Assembly: GCA_022710975.1 (NCBI GenBank)
Contig: JAKLGA010000002.1
Span: forward strand, 496,001 to 560,000
DNA from: Myxococcota bacterium
Lineage (GTDB): Bacteria > Myxococcota > B64-G9
Direction: 5' to 3'
Length of the DNA stretch: 64,000 nt
A model generated the notes under the pieces. That model was not told the origin of the DNA. It saw only the letters and a program-made list of their open reading frames with translations, and did not search any database. A program made the position numbers and the translations under genes. This document shows positions 1-6,734 of the stretch, in pieces; the first letter of the stretch is position 1, and every line of letters starts with the position of its first letter.

Positions 1-1323
1 CGCTGGGCCGGCGCCTGGCACACCAGCCCGGCGGTGTGCGGCGCGGGCGACACCGGGGTGGGCGACTCGGGCGCCAGCATCCAGACCGGCTGGATGGAGC
101 TGTGCGTGGGCAGCCCGGCCTGGCCGCCCGTGTCCGCGGACGGGCTGCTCGGCAAGGCGTTGGCCGGTTACCAGGGCTGGTTCGCCGCGCCCGGGGACGG
201 CTCGGCCTGGAACGCCTGGATCCACTGGTTCCGCAGCCAGGACCCGAGCGCGGTGAACGCCACCTTCGACCTGTGGCCGGATCTGCGCGAGTACGAGGCC
301 GACGAGCTGTTCCAGACCGCCATGACCTACGCCGGCGGCGGCGCGGTCGGCCTGTTCTCGGCCCACACCCCGAAGACCGTCTCGCGCCACTTCCGCTGGA
401 TGGCCGAGCACGGCCTGGACGGGGTGTTCCTGCAGCGTTTCCTGCACGAGGCGGTCCTGGAGGTGCCCGGCGCCTTCCGCGATCAGGTCACCCGCAACGT
501 GCGGGCCGCGGCCGAGGCCCACGGCCGGGTGTTCGCGGTCGAGTACGACATCTCCGGCTCCACCGACGACATGCTGCCCCAGGCGCTCATCGACGACTGG
601 AAGCACCTGGTGGACGACCTGGGGGTGACCGCCAGCGACCGCTACCTGCGCCACCAGGGCCGGCCGCTGGTGGCCGTGTGGGGGCTGGGCTTCGACGATC
701 GGGCCGGACTGCCAGAGGACGTGCTCGCGCTCATGGACTTCTTCCACAACGCGCCCGAGGAGCGCTACCGCGCGACCGTCATGGGCGGGGTACCCGAGGG
801 CTGGCGCACGGGCACGGGCAGCTCGAAGCCCGGGTTCGGCGCGGCCTACCGGACCTACGACGTGATCAACCCCTGGATGGTGGGGCGCTACGCGGACGAG
901 GCCGGGGTGGCCGCGTTCGACCGCGACTTCATCGAGCCGGACCTGGCCGAGTGCGCGAGCCTGGGCAAGGACTACATGCCGGTGCTCTTCCCGGGCTTCT
1001 CCTGGGCCAACCTGACCGGAGACGACGGCACCTACAACCTGATCCCCCGCCGGGGCGGGGCCTTCTACTGGCGCCAGTTCCGGGAGTTCCTGGGGAGCGG
1101 CTGCCCGACGCTGTTCCTGGCCATGTTCGACGAGGTGGACGAGGGCACGGCCATCCTGAAGGCCGCGCCCAGCCAGGCGGACGTGCCGGTCCAGGGGCGC
1201 TTCCTGGCGCTGGACGCGGACGGGCAGAGCCTGCCCGCGGACTGGTACCTGAGGCTGGCCGGCGCCGGCACCAAGACGCTCCAGGGCGTCCGCCCGCTGT
1301 CCACTGCCCTCCCCATCCGCTGA
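1..1323 (+). CDS. GH71/99-like glycoside hydrolase, 5'-truncated by window edge
   Basis: The reading frame is open to base 1 with no obvious start, so the N-terminus lies outside the window; 440 residues are visible. From about residue 55 the segments GYQGWF and WNAWIHWF resemble the start of the (beta/alpha)8 catalytic domain of GH71/GH99-like proteins (endo-alpha-mannosidase/mannanase relatives). The later FDEVDEGTAI (nt about 1125-1155) is typical of this group and may hold the paired catalytic carboxylates; that assignment is inferred. The Cys-containing stretch before GYQGWF probably belongs to a preceding secreted or carbohydrate-binding domain. It is likely exported and acts on glycans, substrate unknown. 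The stop at 1321-1323 is followed by a tandem repeat rather than a clear terminator. Confidence 0.75.
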   Translation, partial: RWAGAWHTSPAVCGAGDTGVGDSGASIQTGWMELCVGSPAWPPVSADGLLGKALAGYQGWFAAPGDGSAWNAWIHWFRSQDPSAVNATFDLWPDLREYEADELFQTAMTYAGGGAVGLFSAHTPKTVSRHFRWMAEHGLDGVFLQRFLHEAVLEVPGAFRDQVTRNVRAAAEAHGRVFAVEYDISGSTDDMLPQALIDDWKHLVDDLGVTASDRYLRHQGRPLVAVWGLGFDDRAGLPEDVLALMDFFHNAPEERYRATVMGGVPEGWRTGTGSSKPGFGAAYRTYDVINPWMVGRYADEAGVAAFDRDFIEPDLAECASLGKDYMPVLFPGFSWANLTGDDGTYNLIPRRGGAFYWRQFREFLGSGCPTLFLAMFDEVDEGTAILKAAPSQADVPVQGRFLALDADGQSLPADWYLRLAGAGTKTLQGVRPLSTALPIR

Positions 1324-1334
1324 CGCGATTGCGG

Positions 1335-1389
1335 GAACAGAATCAGGGTCCTGCCGGCTCGAGAACAGGGTCGGGGTCCTGTCGGCTCG
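1335..1389. repeat. two tandem imperfect 27-bp direct repeats
   Basis: Copies at 1335-1361 and 1363-1389 both begin GAACAG and end CGGCTCG, with the shared core GGGTCCTG and about four mismatches. They lie just after the stop of the hydrolase gene. Function unknown; the core resembles small repeats seen near REP-type elements, but no transposase is present here. Confidence 0.6.
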
Positions 1390-1618
1390 TTCCCCACCCG
1401 TGCTCCCTCGCTTCGCTCGGTCTGCGCGGGCGGGGGCCCCCTCCCCGCCACCCCTCTGCGATCCTCACGCGAATCCTACGCTCCAGGCATCCATCTCCAG
1501 CTTCCTCGTCTTTCACCCTTTTAGACTCCTCTCCTCTTCTCCCTGCCAATCTGCCTTCGTTGACTGACCTTCCGGGCCGTGAGAACGTCGGTACGGAGCG
1601 AGCGAAGGAGGCTTGGCC
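1390..1618. other. intergenic region with GC hairpin and pyrimidine-rich tract
   Basis: A 7-bp GC stem (1429-1435 with 1443-1449) has no T-run after it. From about 1440 to 1580 the plus strand is markedly C/T-rich and lower in GC than its surroundings. TTGACT (1560-1565) could be a -35 for the downstream lipoprotein, but no matching -10 is seen at 17 bp, so no promoter is called. No gene is apparent. Confidence 0.5.
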
Positions 1619-2785
1619 ATGCTGCGCCGGGTCTGGGTGATCGGGCTGGTCGGGGGGACGCTGGCCGCGCTGGTCGGCGCGTGCGCGGACTACGGCCCCA
1701 ACCCCGCGCAGGCGGCCTGCGAGGCCATGCTGGCCGCGCTGGGCCGGGCGCCCGCCGCGGGTTCGACCCCGGGCTGCCAGAACCTGGCCCAGGCCGTGGC
1801 CGACGGCGGCATCGTGTTCGACCCGTCCCTGCAGACGGCCTGCCAGGCGGAGGCCCGCGCGGCCACCCCGCCCGGGCTGCTCACCCCGAGCTGGCTCCGC
1901 CAGAACCTGCCGAGCTGCGCGGCGATGTTCTCCGGCCGGCGCCGTGTCGACGAGGGCTGCCGGGTGACCCTGGAGTGCGCCGCGGAGGGCTACTGCGACA
2001 GCTCCGGCGCGACCTGCCCGGGCACCTGCCGCGCCTACGCGGCCCGCGGCGAGGACTGCGGGGCGGGGCGAGGGGCCTGCGACCCGTCCCAGGACGCCTG
2101 CGACCTCACCTGCGCCGCGCTGGCGCTGGCGGACGAGGCCTGCGGCCCGCGCCGCGGCTGCGCGCCGGGCCTGAGCTGCGTCGAGCGCGTGTGCCTGGTT
2201 CCCCAGCCCGAGGGCGGCCGGTGCGACCTCGCCGCGAACTTCGGCCGCGGCTGCGAGCAGGGCCTGTTCTGTGCCCAGGACGGCCGCTGCCAGGCCCCGC
2301 GGGAGGAGGTGGCGGCCTGCCTGTCGCTGGAGGAGCTGGGCGTGCTCCTGGGCCTGGGCGGCACGGCGGGTGGCCTGGGGCTGCTCGGGTACGCCCAGTG
2401 CGCCGCCGGGCTGGCTTGCCAGCACGGCGCCTGCCTCCCCCTGGGGACCCGGGGGGTGGACTGCGACCCCGCGGACTGGCCCTCCTGCGAGCAGGGCATG
2501 GGCTGCGATCCGCTGGCCCTCGAGTGCACCGCCCTGCGCCCGCCGGGCGCGACCTGCGAGCTGGGCGGGCTCGGCTGCCAGGCCGGCGCGTTCTGCCAGC
2601 GCGAGACGGACGCCCTGGTCGGCACCTGCACCCCCCTGCTGGCCCCGGGCGAGACCTGCGCGAGCCCGTTCGAGTGCCAGGCCGGGCTCACCTGCCGCGA
2701 GGCGCTGTGCGCCCCGGACCGCTGCCGCGACTTCCTGACCCCCACCCTGTCCAGCGCGGCCGCGGTGCCCGGCCACGCCGGCTGA
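1619..2785 (+). CDS. cysteine-rich lipoprotein
   Basis: Predicted 388-residue outer-surface or periplasmic lipoprotein. The ATG at 1619 is preferred over the in-frame TTG at 1613 because AAGGAGG (about 1605-1611) is 7 bp upstream of it. The signal peptide ends in lipobox LVGAC at about residue 23. The mature protein has dozens of cysteines in short repeats of the type CxxGLxCxxGxC, like Dickkopf-N/EGF-like cysteine-rich modules common in myxobacterial secreted proteins, so many disulfides are expected. No enzymatic motif is visible. It is followed after 24 bp by an alpha/beta hydrolase lipoprotein on the same strand, so the two are probably co-transcribed. The specific role is unknown. Confidence 0.8.
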   Translation: MLRRVWVIGLVGGTLAALVGACADYGPNPAQAACEAMLAALGRAPAAGSTPGCQNLAQAVADGGIVFDPSLQTACQAEARAATPPGLLTPSWLRQNLPSCAAMFSGRRRVDEGCRVTLECAAEGYCDSSGATCPGTCRAYAARGEDCGAGRGACDPSQDACDLTCAALALADEACGPRRGCAPGLSCVERVCLVPQPEGGRCDLAANFGRGCEQGLFCAQDGRCQAPREEVAACLSLEELGVLLGLGGTAGGLGLLGYAQCAAGLACQHGACLPLGTRGVDCDPADWPSCEQGMGCDPLALECTALRPPGATCELGGLGCQAGAFCQRETDALVGTCTPLLAPGETCASPFECQAGLTCREALCAPDRCRDFLTPTLSSAAAVPGHAG

Positions 2786-2809
2786 CCCGTCCCGGCCCGG
2801 AGGCCCGCC

Positions 2810-3808
2810 TTGAGCCGCGTGAGGATCCTGCTGCTCAGCCTGATCGCCGGCGCGCTCCCCGGCTGCTGGCACGGCTGGAGCGGGCTGCGCGAGCCGGGGG
2901 TGTGCCAGGACGGCGTCCAGTACCTGGAGACCGACTACGTGGGGGCGCACCACGCGGCGCGCGCGGCGACCCGCGTGAAGGCCCTGGCGGGCGCGTGCAC
3001 CGAGCGCTTCCCCGTGGCCGGTTTCGCCCCCTGCGGCGCGGGCCCCCACCCGGTCGTCCTGTACGTGCCCGGCACCATCCAGCCCTACGACCACGGCTTC
3101 ATCTCCCGGGTGCTCGCGCGCCTGGCCCGGGCGGGCTACGTGGCGCTGAGCGTGGACTACGCCAACGGACGGCCCGGCCAGGGCTGCGAGCGCTACCTGC
3201 CGCGCGCCCGCTGCATGTTCGACGGCGGGAGCCCGGAGAGCGCCGTGGCGCGCGCCTGCGCGCTCCCCCAGGCCGACTGCTCGCGCGGGCTGGCGGTGCT
3301 CGGGCACAGCCAGGGAGGGCTGATCGCGCTGCTCTCGGCCGACTTCGAGCCGCGGGTGCGCTGGGTGAACGCCCTGGGCGTCACCGCCAACCCGCCGCCC
3401 GACAGCGCGGATCTCGCCTGCGTGGAGCCCTACATCCGCAGGCTGCCGAGCGAGCGGCTGCTGGCGGTGTGCGGGGACTGCGACGTGTTCTTCGACGGCA
3501 CCCGGCTCAACTCCTGCGACGCCCGCACCCAGGGCGTGACCTCGGGGCTCCAGCGCCTGACCGACCTGCGTTGCGGCTCGAGCTCCTCCTGCCTGGGCAA
3601 AGCGCCCGGCAGCGGGGCCCGCTGGGGCTGGATCAAGGTGCCGAGCTCGCGGCTGCGGGATCGCGAGGCCGACCACTGCTACATGTTCGACCAGGGCTGC
3701 TTCGGCCCGCCGGACGAGGCCTGGCTGGACGATCCGTCCACGCCCTGGGGCCTGCAGGCCCTCCTGGACGATCTGCGCAAGGCGCTCCCGCCCGGCCAGG
3801 TGGATTAA
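2810..3808 (+). CDS. alpha/beta-hydrolase-fold lipoprotein
   Basis: 332 residues from a TTG start with CGGAGG 6-7 bp upstream. A short signal peptide with lipobox ALPGC implies membrane anchoring. HPVVLYVPGT (beta-strand and oxyanion region) and the nucleophile elbow GHSQGG (Ser at about residue 165) identify the serine hydrolase fold. The candidate acid is in DPSTPWG or upstream, and the catalytic His could be in ADHCYMF near residue 285; both are inferred. About ten cysteines suggest disulfides in the periplasm. The substrate cannot be deduced; esterase, lipase or dienelactone-hydrolase-like activity is possible. It ends 6 bp before a strong hairpin and probably forms a unit with the upstream cysteine-rich lipoprotein. 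Confidence 0.75.
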   Translation: MSRVRILLLSLIAGALPGCWHGWSGLREPGVCQDGVQYLETDYVGAHHAARAATRVKALAGACTERFPVAGFAPCGAGPHPVVLYVPGTIQPYDHGFISRVLARLARAGYVALSVDYANGRPGQGCERYLPRARCMFDGGSPESAVARACALPQADCSRGLAVLGHSQGGLIALLSADFEPRVRWVNALGVTANPPPDSADLACVEPYIRRLPSERLLAVCGDCDVFFDGTRLNSCDARTQGVTSGLQRLTDLRCGSSSSCLGKAPGSGARWGWIKVPSSRLRDREADHCYMFDQGCFGPPDEAWLDDPSTPWGLQALLDDLRKALPPGQVD

Positions 3809-3814
3809 AGGCGA

Positions 3815-3840
3815 AGGCCCCGCGATCTCTCGCGGGGCCT
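3815..3840. terminator. 11-bp hairpin, probable bidirectional terminator
   Basis: Perfect inverted repeat AGGCCCCGCGA (3815-3825) and TCGCGGGGCCT (3830-3840) with a 4-nt loop. It sits between the plus-strand hydrolase gene and the 3' end of the minus-strand tRNA. On the minus strand it is followed by a short T-containing run (CGCCTTTAAT); there is no T-run on the plus strand. Confidence 0.7.
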
Positions 3841-3857
3841 CCGGCTTCATCGGGGAA

Positions 3858-3930
3858 TGGCGAGGGGCGGAGTCGAACCGCCGACACGGGGCTTATGAGA
3901 CCCCTGCTCTGCCAACTGAGCTACCCCGCC
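3858..3930 (-). tRNA. tRNA-Met (anticodon CAT)
   Basis: The reverse complement folds into a complete 73-nt cloverleaf: acceptor GGCGGGG pairing with CCTCGCC (one G-T), D-arm GCTC/GAGC, anticodon stem GGGGT/GCCCC with loop CTCATAA, and T-arm GGCGG/CCGCC with loop TTCGACT. Discriminator A73; CCA is not encoded. The anticodon is CAT. The paired first base G1-C72 argues for an elongator rather than an initiator tRNA; a lysidine-modified tRNA-Ile2 cannot be excluded from sequence alone. Confidence 0.92.
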
Positions 3931-3971
3931 AGGATGCCAACCCACCGCGAAAACCCAACGCGGGCCGGGAA

Positions 3972-3998
3972 ATTAGACTACCGAGGCAGGGAAGTCAA
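3972..3998 (-). promoter_or_regulatory. candidate tRNA promoter
   Basis: On the minus strand, TTGACT (3993-3998) and TCTAAT (3972-3977) are separated by 15 bp, about 40 bp upstream of the tRNA 5' end. The spacing is short for sigma70, so this is a moderate call. Confidence 0.45.
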
Positions 3999-4019
3999 GC
4001 CCAGAATCGCCGGCCGCGC

Positions 4020-4991
4020 TCAGCGCAGCAGCTTGCCCAGCAGCCTCCCCAGGCCCACGGCCAGCCCGCCCGAGGTCGCCCGCCCGCCCATGCTCACGTC
4101 CGCGCTGGCCTGGGTCGCCTCGATGGCCCGCTTCTGCCGGAGCCAGCGCAGCTCCTCCTTGAGCGCGTCGCGCTCGCGCTGGGCCTGCTTGTCCAGCCCG
4201 CCCGCCTCGATGAAGGCCAGGATGCGCCGCAGCTCGTCCGCGTCGAACCAGGTCCCGTGCCCCTTGCACAGGTCGATGATCACCCCGGACAGGCGCCCGA
4301 AGTTTTGCTTGTTCATCAGCTTCTGGCAGGCGGGGCATCGGATGTAGCCCTGGCCCGCCTCGGCGCTCGCCGGCGCCTTCGCGCCCGCGGCCGGGATGCT
4401 GGTCGAGCTCGCCGTGGGGGCGATCGGCTTGCTCGCGCCGGTCAGCGACTGGAGGGAGGGCGAGGCCTCGCGGTCGGCGTAGATGCGCTCGACCGTCTCG
4501 AAGTCCACCCACAGGCCCTCGCAGGCCGGGCAGCGCTCGATGGCGCAGCCCGCGACCACCTCGACCCGCAGCAGCGGGGCCTCGGGCACGGACGGCGGCT
4601 CGCCCGACCCGCCCGCGGCCCGGTGGGCCAGGCGGGCCTGGACGAGCAGCCGGCCCTCGCAGCGCGGGCAGCGGTGCGGGGTGGCGGCCCCGTGCACCAG
4701 CACCGACCTGGCGGTGAGCTCCCGGCCACAGTGGTTGCAGCAGGTCACCCCCTCGAACACCAGCCCGAAGCAGGCCGGGCAGATCACCGTGGCCAGCGCC
4801 GTCTCGCAGTAGATGCAGCGCTTCAGCGCCGGATCCACGGGCGCCCCGCAGGCCGGGCAGTTCATCTTCCCGGCCGCGGCCGGCATCTCGGGCACCAGGA
4901 TGCCCTGCCCGCAGGCGCACACCACCAGCTCGCCCGACCTGGCCTCGCCGGTGTCCAGGGTCCGATTGCAGCTCTGGCAGACCACCCGCAT
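4020..4991 (-). CDS. zinc-ribbon (zf-TFIIB type) protein
   Basis: 323 residues; the start ATG at 4991 is preceded by GGAGGAGG, and upstream in-frame codons belong to a spurious extension. Several CxxC pairs occur in series: CxxC near residues 5-8, MNCPACGAP, CIYC, ICPACFG, CCNHCG, HRCPRCEG, ERCPACEGLWVD and YIRCPACQKLMN. The last two, with the following WxD/E and FDADEL segments, match the zf-TFIIB (PF13453-like) zinc-ribbon pattern. A basic, helical, charged segment follows at about 250-290, and the C-terminus is glycine-rich. Probably cytosolic and zinc-binding; no partner or process can be assigned. The tRNA-Met lies 89 bp downstream on the same strand but appears to have its own promoter. 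Confidence 0.75.
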   Translation of the reverse strand: MRVVCQSCNRTLDTGEARSGELVVCACGQGILVPEMPAAAGKMNCPACGAPVDPALKRCIYCETALATVICPACFGLVFEGVTCCNHCGRELTARSVLVHGAATPHRCPRCEGRLLVQARLAHRAAGGSGEPPSVPEAPLLRVEVVAGCAIERCPACEGLWVDFETVERIYADREASPSLQSLTGASKPIAPTASSTSIPAAGAKAPASAEAGQGYIRCPACQKLMNKQNFGRLSGVIIDLCKGHGTWFDADELRRILAFIEAGGLDKQAQRERDALKEELRWLRQKRAIEATQASADVSMGGRATSGGLAVGLGRLLGKLLR

Positions 4992-5053
4992 GCGCGCGCG
5001 CCCTCCTCCCCCGCGGGCCGGATTGTAGTATGAAGGCGGAGCCGGCGCGAGGG

Positions 5054-6493
5054 TCAGTCGCACGGCCAGGCGCAGGCGTGCTCCTGGCACACGGGCTCGC
5101 AGCCGGGCGGCGGGCCGACCACCTGGTACAGGCAGTGCTCGGGCTGATAGCAGGTCAGCGGCCGCACGCAGTGTCCCTGCGAGTCCGGCACCCACTCGTC
5201 CAGCATGCAGAACAGCTCCTCGCTGCTGCATTCCTCACCGGCGATGCCGCCGCACAGCGCGCCCTCGCCCGGGTCGCAGGCGCCCGTGTGCCACCACGGC
5301 CGGCCCAGGCAATCGGCGTAGCAACTGTCCGCGTAACCGTAGAAGTCGAAGCCGCACACCGGCACGCTCGGCCGCCCCAGCATGCCGCAGAAGTCGCAGG
5401 CCGGCTCGCAGGCGCCCGGGTAGAGCACCTCGAAGCCGTTGCAGCGGGCCTCCGCCAGCCCGCACAGGTAGGTCTGGCCGTTGGTCGCGCAGGCCGAGCA
5501 GTCGTAGAGCGGATCGCCGCAGTCGCAATCCATCTGGCACTCGCAGCGGCCGTGGTACAGCTCGCCCTGGAAGCCGGCGCAGGCCGCCTGGCAGGCGTTG
5601 GGGAAGGTGCTCACCCCGCCGGCGCCGGCGCACACCGGGTCCCACACGTCCGGGCACTCGCAGCCCTGCCCGAGCACCTCGCAGCGGCCCTCCAGGCACA
5701 CCGCCGGGCGGCCGGTGCAGGCGTCCACCGGGCCGAAGGGGCCGGTCATGCAGGCGCCGGCCAGCGCGCACTCGGCCTCGAGGTCGGCCAGGTACCGGGC
5801 CTCGTGGTCCGCGCGGACGGCGAACTCCCGGTAGCCGGCGTGGCAGTCGCAGGACGGGCAGGAGATGGGCACCACCACGCAATCCGCGTCCTCCCGGCAG
5901 GAGGTCAGATCGTCCACCGGGTCCTGCACCACCGCGCAGCGGCCCGCCTGGCAGGCCGCGCGCAGCCCCTGGGGCTCGACGCACTCCATGGGCGGGCAGT
6001 CCACCGCCCAGCAGTCGGGCCGGGTGGCGTACTCGGCCTCGTGTTCGGTGCGGATGGCGGCGAAGTCTGAGACCCGGAAGTTACAGCAGCAGTTCGTGCC
6101 CACCAGCGCGCAGTCGCTGTCCTCCTGGCAGGTCTCGTCCGCGAAGCAGGTGTACTGGCACCAGGAGTCGCGGCAGGCCAGCCAGCCCTGGCAGTCCGCC
6201 TCGAACTCCCAGCACTCGCTCACCGACTGACAGGCGCCCACGGCGGCGCAGGCGCCCTCCACGCAGCGCGCGCCCGCGCCGCAGTCCGCGTCCGTCTGGC
6301 ACTCGACGCACGGGATCTGCACCACCTGGGCAGGATCGCAGCGCCCGGCCACGCAGTCGGTCAGGGCGCCGCAGGTCTCGCCGGGGTTGCAGTCGCCGAG
6401 CGTCTCGCAGGCCGGCCGCTCGTCGCCGGTCCCGTACTCCAGGCACCCGCCCGCCAGCAACCCGAGGAACCCGATCCAGACGAGCGTGCGCAT
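5054..6493 (-). CDS. Kazal-domain cysteine-rich lipoprotein
   Basis: 479 residues from ATG 6493, with GAGGAGGT 7 bp upstream; longer in-frame extensions overlap the divergent gene and are rejected. Signal peptide with lipobox LAGGC (Cys at about residue 17). The N-terminal half has Cys-rich repeats (CxxDxDC, CVxGxC). From about residue 285, segments such as CPDVWDPVCAG followed by FPNACQAACAG, and later CATNGQTYLCGLAEARC and VPVCGFDFYGYADSC, fit the Kazal serine-protease-inhibitor pattern. At least two, probably three, such modules occur. In known families these domains inhibit serine proteases outside the cell; a protective or anti-protease role is therefore plausible but inferred. It is divergent from the ceramidase-like lipoprotein gene. 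Confidence 0.8.
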   Translation of the reverse strand: MRTLVWIGFLGLLAGGCLEYGTGDERPACETLGDCNPGETCGALTDCVAGRCDPAQVVQIPCVECQTDADCGAGARCVEGACAAVGACQSVSECWEFEADCQGWLACRDSWCQYTCFADETCQEDSDCALVGTNCCCNFRVSDFAAIRTEHEAEYATRPDCWAVDCPPMECVEPQGLRAACQAGRCAVVQDPVDDLTSCREDADCVVVPISCPSCDCHAGYREFAVRADHEARYLADLEAECALAGACMTGPFGPVDACTGRPAVCLEGRCEVLGQGCECPDVWDPVCAGAGGVSTFPNACQAACAGFQGELYHGRCECQMDCDCGDPLYDCSACATNGQTYLCGLAEARCNGFEVLYPGACEPACDFCGMLGRPSVPVCGFDFYGYADSCYADCLGRPWWHTGACDPGEGALCGGIAGEECSSEELFCMLDEWVPDSQGHCVRPLTCYQPEHCLYQVVGPPPGCEPVCQEHACAWPCD

Positions 6494-6675
6494 CGCGTCC
6501 ACCTCCTCGAGGAAGAACCCACCAGGAGAGGATACAGCAATGCGCATGCCACGGGCGCGGCAGGCCCGAACTCCAGCGAAAACGGAGGATTGAGCGGCCG
6601 CCCGCGCAGGCCAGCCGGGCCACCCGCTCAGAGATTCGCAGGCGGGTCGCGGTTTTCCATGGTATTCCAGGGGCC

Positions 6676-6704
6676 TTGCGGCCCGGAGGGCCTGTCCGTA
6701 GAAT
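6676..6704 (+). promoter_or_regulatory. sigma70-like promoter of ceramidase-like gene
   Basis: TTGCGG (6676-6681), 17-bp spacer, TAGAAT (6699-6704), 30 bp upstream of the GTG start at 6735. No comparable promoter was found for the divergent Kazal gene in the same 241-bp gap. Confidence 0.65.
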
Positions 6705-6734
6705 GGGGCGAGCGTTCCAACCGGGAGGTGCACG

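Noticed and set aside
1429-1449. GC hairpin considered as a terminator for the GH71/99-like gene
   Set aside because: No T-run on either side and about 105 bp from the stop; kept only as part of the intergenic description.
1343-3850. 835-codon open frame on the minus strand opposite the two lipoprotein genes
   Set aside because: Low-complexity Ala/Arg/Gly/Pro translation with no motifs; the plus-strand genes have signal peptides, ribosome sites and conserved motifs. Long antisense frames are expected at this GC content.
6541-6594. 17-codon ATG frame in the divergent region upstream of the Kazal gene
   Set aside because: Too short, without a spaced ribosome site or codon bias; treated as chance.
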